A stretch of DNA of 34,562 bases, taken from the IMG/VR virus record IMGVR_UViG_3300018421_008185, positions 1 through 34,562 of that record, one strand, 5' to 3'. Positions 9,423 through 16,290 of the stretch are shown here, one piece after another; the stretch's first letter is position 1; every line of letters starts with the position of its first letter. Position numbers and translations under genes: made by a program. The DNA is from a virus. Below the pieces are notes generated by a model that made no database searches, was not told the DNA's origin, and saw only the letters and a program-made list of their open reading frames with translations.

Positions 9423-10958
9423 TTAGAACTCGATTACGACTTTAATGTCTTCAATTTGGTCACCAGCACGAGTGATGGGACCTCTATTATCTATGTAAAT
9501 AATTCTTCCCGAATTTGGCTCAATCTCAGGATCGGCATAACCATTAGTAAATGCCATACCCAAGTCATATTCAGTGTTGTTGATAACACGAGTGGAAGTG
9601 CCAGATACAATCGGGAAGTTGATATCTGGGTCTCCAGACGTGCCAGAGATAGCACCCACAATCGGGTTACCACCGTCAAACTCTGTGAGACTACCTGTGA
9701 TCTCAGGGAAAATACCGTCAATTCTATTTTGATAGAATTTCAGGACTTTAGTTGTGCTATTCCAAGAAACAACACGACCACGAGCAGTCACTTGCTGACC
9801 ACCAACAGTCCTTGACTGAGTAACAATCTCGTCTGTTGTATAGTTGCCAGTAAATGTTGGCGAGAAGATTGCTGCCTTTGTGCCAGACAAAGTTAATTCT
9901 GCAGTCAATTCCTGAGTGCCAAATCTATTGGGGTTGAGCAAAAGACCAATACGACGATAATCGTTATCAGTCGGGAAGTCTCCGCTACCCTCATCGTAGG
10001 TAAACTTAGTGTTGATCATCACACGATATCCGCCCAACTCTGTGTCTGGGGCAGCACCGTGACCAGTCGGGGGAGGAATGATAACCTCTACGTTAGCACC
10101 AGCGCCAGCGCCAGCACCGATACCATTCACCTCGTCAATCACAACCTTACCGAAGGTGTAGTTAGATCCACCAGAAGTCACTGTGGCAGTAACCAACTTA
10201 CCACCATCAACCACCAGAGAAACACGACCACCAACGCCGTCGCCCTTGATGGGCACGTTTTCGTAAGTGCCGTTGTTGTAACCTGTGCCAGAAGATCCAA
10301 TAATAATAGTATCGATCTCACCGCCAACTGCATCAGACACAACAGCAGTGTCATTCAACACTGGCATATATTCGTTGGAGAAGAATTTAAGCACCTGTCC
10401 CACAGGGATGGTGTAGAGATACTTCCAACGATAACCGTCAGCAGTTGTAATAATAGATGTCGATGTGCCTGTTGGCTCAACCGTGGAAGGTTTGCCGTTG
10501 GGGTCACTGGGAGACGTGCCGTTGTAGATACACTTGTAAACTTGATACGATGAGTTAACAACGTAGAAGTCGGCGTCAAACAGTTTAGTTGCACCAGAAG
10601 ATGCAGTCTTTGTTGAGGAGTAGTCATGACGATACATGTCATAGACATAACCCAAACCACCAGTTGTCTGCTCTGGGGGAATCCAGTTAACACGACGGAC
10701 AACCTGAATAGTGTCGTTTGCCAAGACTCGCTTCAGGGAGATCATGTCAGCGAAGTCGTCAGAAAACTCCTGCAGAGAGTCTGTCGGATCGGGGGGATCA
10801 TTCTCATTATCCCAAGACTGAGGGCGACCAATAAACACATAGAGTCTATCCCTGCTTGCGCCAGCATCCAAATCGGACTGGGCGGAATCAGGACCCTCAA
10901 GTGATTTGATAAATCGCTTCGCAGTAAAAATTCTAAACTGGTCGGTAAGTAGCGCCAT
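9423..10958 (-). CDS. 8: Baseplate wedge subunit gp8
   Basis: Homologue of T4 gp8, a wedge protein that binds gp7, gp10 and gp6. Shared landmarks in order: LYVFIGRPQSWDNEN (residues about 39-53), PTDSLQEFSDDF (about 57-69), a VRRVNWIPPEQ segment, DGYRWKYLYTIPVGQV (about 175-190), SNEYMPV, and the C-terminus RIIYIDNRGPITRAGDQIED followed by IKVVIEF. All match the T4 protein as I remember it. At 511 residues it is far longer than the 334 of T4 gp8. Part of the excess is a glycine-rich insertion at residues about 209-304 (10045-10330) made of the same beta repeat as in neighbouring genes. The gene has a late promoter in the 37-base gap upstream; a GGGAG sequence upstream of the ATG is slightly far for an ideal ribosome-binding site. 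Confidence 0.93.
   Translation of the reverse strand: MALLTDQFRIFTAKRFIKSLEGPDSAQSDLDAGASRDRLYVFIGRPQSWDNENDPPDPTDSLQEFSDDFADMISLKRVLANDTIQVVRRVNWIPPEQTTGGLGYVYDMYRHDYSSTKTASSGATKLFDADFYVVNSSYQVYKCIYNGTSPSDPNGKPSTVEPTGTSTSIITTADGYRWKYLYTIPVGQVLKFFSNEYMPVLNDTAVVSDAVGGEIDTIIIGSSGTGYNNGTYENVPIKGDGVGGRVSLVVDGGKLVTATVTSGGSNYTFGKVVIDEVNGIGAGAGAGANVEVIIPPPTGHGAAPDTELGGYRVMINTKFTYDEGSGDFPTDNDYRRIGLLLNPNRFGTQELTAELTLSGTKAAIFSPTFTGNYTTDEIVTQSRTVGGQQVTARGRVVSWNSTTKVLKFYQNRIDGIFPEITGSLTEFDGGNPIVGAISGTSGDPDINFPIVSGTSTRVINNTEYDLGMAFTNGYADPEIEPNSGRIIYIDNRGPITRAGDQIEDIKVVIEF
10045..10330 (-). repeat. Glycine-rich beta-repeat insertion in gp8
   Basis: Residues about 209-304 of gp8 have no counterpart in T4 gp8. 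They hold two or three degenerate copies of a repeat with a GSSGTGY or GGSNYTFG turn, a hydrophobic strand, and a glycine/alanine run (GIGAGAGAGANVEVIIP). The same repeat occurs in the proteins at 10996-12837 and 15930-34562. Confidence 0.7.
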
Positions 10959-10983
10959 TTAACTAATAGGATCTCCCACTCTT

Positions 10984-10991
10984 TATTTATG
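10984..10991 (-). promoter_or_regulatory. T4-like late promoter (CATAAATA) upstream of gp8
   Basis: The minus strand reads CATAAATA in the 37-base gap between the 613-residue gene and gp8, 25 bases before the gp8 start. It matches the late-promoter octamer and is identical to the one before the fibre gene. It would let gp8, the DUF4815 gene and the two small genes be transcribed independently of the giant upstream gene. Confidence 0.7.
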
Positions 10992-10995
10992 GACT

Positions 10996-12837
10996 TTATT
11001 CATCCTCGTTTCTGAGTCTGTTTGTATACTCTACGACCAACATATTGGTTGTTGCACCAGTCTGTTGACCTAATATTTGCTCGTTAGCAGTAAACTTGAC
11101 TGCAACTCCAGGAAGGATTGACTGTAGACTCAGATAATATTCCCCAGACTTCTCTGCAGCAACAAAAGAAGTTACAGTTGCAGCAACACCAGACACCTGT
11201 CCAACAACAGTCTCTCCAACAACATATGTTGCATTAGGAGACTTGTTGTTTACTCTCAATACGGCGGTCGAGGTGTGTGCATCTCCATCTCCAAGAGCAC
11301 CAGCACCAATGATTGTTGCCAGTTGTTGTGGAGATCCACCGTCATAAACTTTATCTGCAAGTTGGAATAGTGTCAGGTTGACTCCACCCAACTCCTCTTC
11401 AATACCATATTTGGATGATGCAATACCACCGTCAAGATTTGTATCGAATTCAAATTCTGTGCCAGTATTTACCAAGTCGGGGATGCCGTCTCCAGCACCA
11501 TCCAATTCGTCATCATCTTCAAATCGTCTATTTAGAATTAGACTGAGTGGATTTGTAAATGCAACAATGTCATCCCCAATGGATTCGACAAGGGTGTGTG
11601 GAGATACGCCAGTGGCAGATGACTGTGCAGCACCAGCGACAAACTGGATAGATTTGGTTTTGTCGGCAGAATTGCCACCATCAATAAAGGCAAGCTCGTC
11701 AACCTCAAAGGTCAAATACAGAGCATGGGATACTGGATCCCAATCATAAACAATAGCAATTCTGTTTGACGCACTGCTCTGATATCTTTTTACTTGGTCG
11801 GTAACGTTAAAGATATACTGAGATACGCCATCTGCATCATCTTGCAATGTATCCAAAAAGACCTTCTGGTCATATCTAAAGTTTGTGCCTCTATCGCAAC
11901 CAGTGAATGATGTAGCAGTTTTACCTGTATATCTAACGATCTCTTTGTTGAGAAGAATTTTACCAGATCCAGGGAAGGGTGCAGTTGTCTGCACATTGAT
12001 CGTTGTATCACTGGGAGTGACATCCTCAATCAGACCAGTGATATTGTAAAGAATTGAGTTAAGTGACTGTCTGTTTCTTTGCTTCCTAATTAAGTTTGTA
12101 TCTCTAGCAAAAACAACTTTTGGAGGATTGGTATATCCATTTCCAGGACTATCAATATCAATACTTGTAATTGATCCAAGATTGATATATGCAGTTGCCG
12201 TAGCACCCCTACCACCACCACCAATAAGTTGGATGATGGGTGATGTTTCAAAGAATTCTCCACTATTGGTGATGGTAACCCCAGTAACCTTACCAAACTG
12301 GTTAACGCCCACAACACCAGTTGCACCATCACCACCGCCACCGCTGATAATGATGTTTGCATCTTCGGGGGTATAGTTTCTCCCCTCTCTTTCGATCTTT
12401 AGACCAGTAACACCGCCAGTGACAGGTACCAACTCTGCACCAGTGCCACCGCCACCTATTACTCTTGCAGTTGTGCCGCTGAAGTAGTTATCACCATTTG
12501 TTGTGACTTGGATAAAATCCAATTCACCAGTTGGAGTGAGATTGATCTTACCTTTTGCCCCATATGCACCATCATCAGTGCTTTCGATTATGAGACGAAG
12601 GGGATCGTAACCCTCTCCAGGATCAATAACCTCAACGGAAAGAATCCTGCCATTGGCAATGACAGGTCTTAAAACCGCTTCTCTGAGCGGTGTGCCACAA
12701 TTTTGGACTGTTAGTTTTGGAGGATCTGTTGGATCGTAACCCGACCCACCTTCCACAACATAAACGTCTCTAACCCCAAAGACACTATTGAATTGGGGAG
12801 AAATTATAGCACCAGATCCAGGGACTGTTCTTGGCAT
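10996..12837 (-). CDS. Glycine-rich beta-repeat virion structural protein (613 aa)
   Basis: Probable baseplate or tail structural protein; no T4 counterpart recognised. Residues about 20-245 consist of about six copies of a 38-42 residue repeat with a GxGY turn and a GGGGxGA run (IIISGGGGDGATGVVGV, IQLIGGGGRGATATAYI). Residues about 270-330 form a module with INVQTTAPFPGSGKILLNKE and FTGCDRGTNFRYD, related to modules in two other window proteins. At about 435-470 there are aspartate-rich stretches (DGAGDGIPDLV and DTNLDGG) that resemble calcium-binding loops. The C-terminal 90 residues contain two G-E-x-V-x-G-Q-x-x-G-A hairpins. The ATG overlaps the upstream stop by one base (TAATG), with no Shine-Dalgarno site, which implies translational coupling. 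Structural role and family resemblance to cyanophage virion proteins are inferred from repeats and position. Confidence 0.88.
   Translation of the reverse strand: MPRTVPGSGAIISPQFNSVFGVRDVYVVEGGSGYDPTDPPKLTVQNCGTPLREAVLRPVIANGRILSVEVIDPGEGYDPLRLIIESTDDGAYGAKGKINLTPTGELDFIQVTTNGDNYFSGTTARVIGGGGTGAELVPVTGGVTGLKIEREGRNYTPEDANIIISGGGGDGATGVVGVNQFGKVTGVTITNSGEFFETSPIIQLIGGGGRGATATAYINLGSITSIDIDSPGNGYTNPPKVVFARDTNLIRKQRNRQSLNSILYNITGLIEDVTPSDTTINVQTTAPFPGSGKILLNKEIVRYTGKTATSFTGCDRGTNFRYDQKVFLDTLQDDADGVSQYIFNVTDQVKRYQSSASNRIAIVYDWDPVSHALYLTFEVDELAFIDGGNSADKTKSIQFVAGAAQSSATGVSPHTLVESIGDDIVAFTNPLSLILNRRFEDDDELDGAGDGIPDLVNTGTEFEFDTNLDGGIASSKYGIEEELGGVNLTLFQLADKVYDGGSPQQLATIIGAGALGDGDAHTSTAVLRVNNKSPNATYVVGETVVGQVSGVAATVTSFVAAEKSGEYYLSLQSILPGVAVKFTANEQILGQQTGATTNMLVVEYTNRLRNEDE
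12100..12780 (-). repeat. Glycine-rich beta-repeat array, 613-aa protein
   Basis: About six tandem protein repeats of roughly 40 residues. Each has a strand, a G-x-G-Y or comparable turn, a second strand ending in GGGG[ST]GA, and a third strand with an internal glycine. The copies are too diverged to be recent duplications. Confidence 0.75.
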
Positions 12838-14312
12838 TAGACGACTACGATATTACCGACCATATTGCTATGGACTGTGCATTGATAAACATATGTGGTG
12901 CCAGCAGAAAGGCTGTGAGGCACGGTCCAATATTGAATGCCCATTTGGTTTCCTGTGACGCCACTGACTGCAGCTCCACCGTTGGAAACTCTAATCTCCA
13001 GCGGGTGGCTGGGAGCATTGTTTTCAAATCTGTATGTAAACCCACGATAGACATAAATCGTGGGATCGGTTTGACCCGAGAATCCAGCACCATTCAACGT
13101 ATAATCGCTGTTGCTCGAAGCAGTGAATACGATGTTAAGTGCAGGTGATGCAACAGCATCCCACTGATTAACACCGTAAATGATATTCTGACCTTCCGAT
13201 GCAGACGGCAGTTTATATGCTGTTGTTTGATCGATTGTCAGGGTAGACCCAGCCAGGCTGGTGCTAATTGCAGCGCTACCAGTGATTGTAAATTCATCGG
13301 TAGAAGATGTTGCCGTATACGATCCACCAACACTATCGTTAATTGTCTGCAGGACGTTTTGCACCACATTAGGTGATGTGTTGGTGAATGTCAGGTTATT
13401 TGCATTGAGGTTTGTCTCAATACCTGTGCCGCCAACAAAGTTGATAGTATCTGTTGTTGTGGTTGCTGTGCGAGTGCCGTTGTCTGCTCCAAAGGTCACA
13501 AATACATTCTGATCAGGATCGCCCAGAGCGCCAGTCATATCAATAGTGACTGTATCTCCAGTGATCGTTGTCGAAATATTTGTGCCACCAGCAATAATCA
13601 AAGTATCATTTGCTGCAGAGGCAGTTGTCGTGCCCGTATCAGCATTGATGGTTTCAAAAAGGTTTTGTGTAGTGCCACCGCCAGTGCCAGAGTCTTCATC
13701 ATTAGCAGGCTCCCATGCAGTATTAGTAGCATTCCACTTCAGGACTTGACCATCGGAAGGACCACCATTAACTGTGGTGTCAACATCTGTGAGTGCAGAG
13801 ATGCCATCGTTTACGTCAAGCAAACGAATCCAATTACCACCATGAGCAAAGTAACCATTGCCAGGATCGTGAGCGTGGGCAAACATGCCATGGTGATCTG
13901 CTGCAACTGGGAAAGAAGCAACGTCAGCATAGTCACCAACATACTTTAGGTAACCATCATCGCCATCAATATATACCTTTCTGCTACCCTGACTACCTGC
14001 TTTGAAGTCGATGTCTCCAGTAGCGTTTGGCTCAATAACAATATTTCCACTGTCTTCCGAAACAATCTTGAATTCACCAACATTCAAGTCTGCACTCAGT
14101 CGATCGAAATGACCCTCAGCAAAGATCGATCCATTCCAACGCAACACTTGCCCATCCAGAGGAGCATTGATTCCAATCTGGAGGTTGGTGTCATTTCCTA
14201 ATGATGCATATATCTCATCGATAACGGAATTGATTTTAATCGCACCGTCTCGTAGAGTATCACCTGTGCCATCATTAGCAGCACTGCCGACGTTAAGATT
14301 TTGCTTTGCCAT
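12837..14312 (-). CDS. Virion structural protein with C-terminal cupredoxin-like domain (491 aa)
   Basis: The N-terminus (NLNVGSAANDGTGDTLRDGA, then IKINSVIDEIYASLG) is a short domain common at the start of phage fibre and baseplate proteins. Two DGQVLxWN segments (residues about 54 and 188) are also typical of fibres. Residues about 217-365 hold three tandem repeats of roughly 48 residues. The last 80 residues look like a cupredoxin: a beta-rich segment with RFENNAPSHPLEIRV and a final YVYQCTVHSNMVGNIVVV. The histidine in SHPL plus Cys-x2-His-x2-Met matches the type 1 copper ligand set and spacing of amicyanin. Whether it binds copper is unknown. Its start lies 25 bases after the previous stop. 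There is no Shine-Dalgarno site; a small inverted repeat (GTAG-AAAA-CTAC) is there instead. Probably a minor fibre or baseplate decoration. Confidence 0.88.
   Translation of the reverse strand: MAKQNLNVGSAANDGTGDTLRDGAIKINSVIDEIYASLGNDTNLQIGINAPLDGQVLRWNGSIFAEGHFDRLSADLNVGEFKIVSEDSGNIVIEPNATGDIDFKAGSQGSRKVYIDGDDGYLKYVGDYADVASFPVAADHHGMFAHAHDPGNGYFAHGGNWIRLLDVNDGISALTDVDTTVNGGPSDGQVLKWNATNTAWEPANDEDSGTGGGTTQNLFETINADTGTTTASAANDTLIIAGGTNISTTITGDTVTIDMTGALGDPDQNVFVTFGADNGTRTATTTTDTINFVGGTGIETNLNANNLTFTNTSPNVVQNVLQTINDSVGGSYTATSSTDEFTITGSAAISTSLAGSTLTIDQTTAYKLPSASEGQNIIYGVNQWDAVASPALNIVFTASSNSDYTLNGAGFSGQTDPTIYVYRGFTYRFENNAPSHPLEIRVSNGGAAVSGVTGNQMGIQYWTVPHSLSAGTTYVYQCTVHSNMVGNIVVV
12840..13080 (-). 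other. Cupredoxin-like domain with complete copper ligand pattern
   Basis: C-terminal domain of the 491-residue protein. Candidate ligands are His (codon 13005-13007), Cys (12879-12881), His (12870-12872) and Met (12861-12863). The local order FENNAPSHPLEI ... YVYQCTVHSNMVGNIVVV parallels amicyanin (MPHNVHF ... YHCTPHPFMRGKVVV, from memory). Confidence 0.7.
13220..13665 (-). repeat. Three tandem ~48-residue repeats in the 491-aa protein
   Basis: Three consecutive copies share the pattern QN[LV][FL].T[IF]..D.G, then T.AT..[TD]D, then a strand with GG[TS]GI.T.L and a final LT[IF]. The copies open with TTQNLFETINADTG, DQNVFVTFGADNG and VQNVLQTINDSVGG. They are threonine/serine-rich beta repeats typical of trimeric fibre shafts. 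Confidence 0.75.
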
Positions 14313-14334
14313 GGGAGGTAGTTTTCTACAGTGT

Positions 14335-14342
14335 TATTTAGG
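14335..14342 (-). promoter_or_regulatory. Possible degenerate late promoter (CCTAAATA)
   Basis: Overlapping the stop of the YHYH gene, the minus strand reads CCTAAATA, one mismatch from NATAAATA and 22 bases before the next start codon. It is well placed but imperfect, so this is a weak call. Confidence 0.25.
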
Positions 14343-15933
14343 TGCCATCAAAGGTTTGAGTTGTGGAGTCAAACGTGGTAGATGTGAAGGATAGGTCAGC
14401 ACCAGTTTGACCAGCACCACCGCCAAGGACAGTAAGTGTTGCCACATTAGATTCCAAGGGTGAGTTTTGTGCAGGAGCAGGAGCGCCAATGGGTCCACGA
14501 ATCTCACACTTATATCGGTATCCCGCCATGTAGGACAAGGCAGTGAATGTCAGTGAATTGGATGTTGCTCCTGTGATGACTGCATATGCAAATCCACCAT
14601 CAGTAGATCTATACCAGCGATAACTGATAGGTCCGTTTTCTGGAAGAATTTGTGCTTGGATGCTGAATGTAACTGATGTATTTGCGTTGACAGAAGCAGA
14701 CTGTGGTTGGAGGGTAATCTGCAGTGTGGGTGGAGTGACCGTCCCTCCGCCACCTGTGGGGGGTGCAGGAGGCGCTGCAGCACCGTTGTTTGGTGGTTGT
14801 GCTATGGTTTCCCTAGTGGTGCTACCAATCATATATGGGAATGCTGGATGATCTACATCGCCAGGCAATGTTGAAAGGAAGTAAGCATATGTCCCACTTG
14901 GGAATTCGGGAGTCACGCAGAATCTGCCATTATGATAGTCAAGGTCACCTAGACCCTCTACATACTCCCAGTCCTGCATCAGAGACCCTGCAGGGGGGTT
15001 TTGAGCAGTGCTACCATATGCAGGTCTATTTTCTACTTCAATAGATCTTGCACGATATTGGGACTGCATTGGAAGAGTTGTTTGGGATGCCTGCCAAGGA
15101 TCCTCATAACCATAAGGTCCATAAATGGGAAATCCATCAAATGCAAATCCAACGATCTTTGAGTGACCATCGGGGTGCCTTAGGTTATCTCCGTTAAACT
15201 GACTGCCACCGTAGTAGTCGTTATAGTTTGCCATGGAGGCATTGTCTTTCCAGCAATCTAGAAAGTGTGTGTCATGGTAGTGATATTGACCAGTTTGCTC
15301 TGGATGACCACCACAGGCATCATCGCCAAAATCTACAGGTGATCCTTCAAAGTGAGCGTTCCAGTTGAAACCCACAGGAGGATTACCGCCATTTCCAGCA
15401 CTGGGGTTAAAGAAAACAACACCATTAGCAGAAATGCCAATAGCGCCCAGCGGCGTAGCCGACCGCCCGTTTCTTTGGTCGTAGTATGTGTATGTCCTTC
15501 CTTCTGCATATGCAATGGTTTGCGACTCTGCAACAATTAAGTCAAGACGATCATCTTCAGCCAACCAACATTCACCAGCGATAGATGTAAATACTGGTCC
15601 TCTAAAGATAAACTTTTGCTTTCTTCCATCGGAAAAAACAAAAAGGATGTTATCACCTGGGACAATTTGTCCACCACTAAATATCCCATTGTCATTCAAT
15701 GACAAGTTGATAGATATCACAAAACCAGTTTGAGCGAATACGTTATCGTCAAACTGTCTGGGGGTGCCAAACTCACCACCTCTATATGTAAACGTCCATT
15801 CAAAATCCTGCTCAGTTACACTGTTTGGATTATTTTGATTAGGAAACGTCCCGTATGAAACGGGGGTGGGAAGACCATCCCCCGTTACGGTTAGTTGTTT
15901 AGTGCCAGGTTCGTAGCTTGCAGTTGCGGTCAT
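14338..15933 (-). CDS. YHYH-domain protein with C-terminal Ig-like domain (531 aa)
   Basis: Residues about 1-150 are a beta-rich N-terminal region of unknown fold. Residues about 158-375 form a YHYH domain: the name-giving GQYHYHDTHFLDCW is followed by DGHSKIVGFAFDGFPIYGPY, then NGRFCVTPEFPSGTYAYF and FPYMIGSTT. The YHYH domain occurs in bacterial and phage proteins of unknown biochemical role; its many His, Asp and Cys residues suggest metal binding. A proline/glycine linker (AAPPAPPTGGGG) leads to an Ig-like domain (about 398-505) with RWYRS and YKCEIRG at the usual core Trp and Cys positions. The ATG overlaps the stop of the giant gene by four bases (ATGA), with no Shine-Dalgarno site. Ig-like domains on virions often bind surface glycans. 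A fibre-like adhesive role is likely but unproven. Confidence 0.9.
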   Translation of the reverse strand: MTATASYEPGTKQLTVTGDGLPTPVSYGTFPNQNNPNSVTEQDFEWTFTYRGGEFGTPRQFDDNVFAQTGFVISINLSLNDNGIFSGGQIVPGDNILFVFSDGRKQKFIFRGPVFTSIAGECWLAEDDRLDLIVAESQTIAYAEGRTYTYYDQRNGRSATPLGAIGISANGVVFFNPSAGNGGNPPVGFNWNAHFEGSPVDFGDDACGGHPEQTGQYHYHDTHFLDCWKDNASMANYNDYYGGSQFNGDNLRHPDGHSKIVGFAFDGFPIYGPYGYEDPWQASQTTLPMQSQYRARSIEVENRPAYGSTAQNPPAGSLMQDWEYVEGLGDLDYHNGRFCVTPEFPSGTYAYFLSTLPGDVDHPAFPYMIGSTTRETIAQPPNNGAAAPPAPPTGGGGTVTPPTLQITLQPQSASVNANTSVTFSIQAQILPENGPISYRWYRSTDGGFAYAVITGATSNSLTFTALSYMAGYRYKCEIRGPIGAPAPAQNSPLESNVATLTVLGGGAGQTGADLSFTSTTFDSTTQTFDGT

Positions 15934-16290
15934 GCGTCGTCGAAGATTTGAGCAGGACTGAAGTTGGCAATGATTGTCGTGCCGATCTGGACCGACAAGA
16001 TAGCAGAGTTACTGTAGACAGGTGTAGCACCAGCAGCAGTAATTGCCACTCTGTATTCGTCACCATCATCTTGTTGTGTCGTGACACCAGTCGGGAATGT
16101 AGAAGCGTTAGCGCCAATGATGTTAGTCCAGGCGGTTTGACCGTATTCCTTCTTCTGCCACTGATAATTCAATGTAGTTGTATTTATCGCACCATCGCTT
16201 GCCCTTCTAAATTCAGCAACGACTGTGAATGCAGCATTTTGACCCTGGTTAACTGTCACGTTAACTGGGCTGCTGAGGATAGCGACCAGA
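15930..16290 (-). other. C-terminal Ig-like domain of the giant gp7
   Basis: Segment with SSPVNVTVNQGQNAAFTVVA, a core Trp in LNYQWQKKEYG, and DGDEYRVAITAAG followed by a final strand. This is the layout of a bacterial or phage Ig-like domain, but the usual second core Cys is replaced (YRVAI). The next gene also ends in an Ig-like domain. Confidence 0.65.

Noticed and set aside
14313-14337. GGAGG sequence near the start of the 491-residue gene as a ribosome-binding site
   Set aside because: It is on the plus strand; on the coding strand it reads CCTCC and cannot pair with 16S rRNA as a Shine-Dalgarno site.
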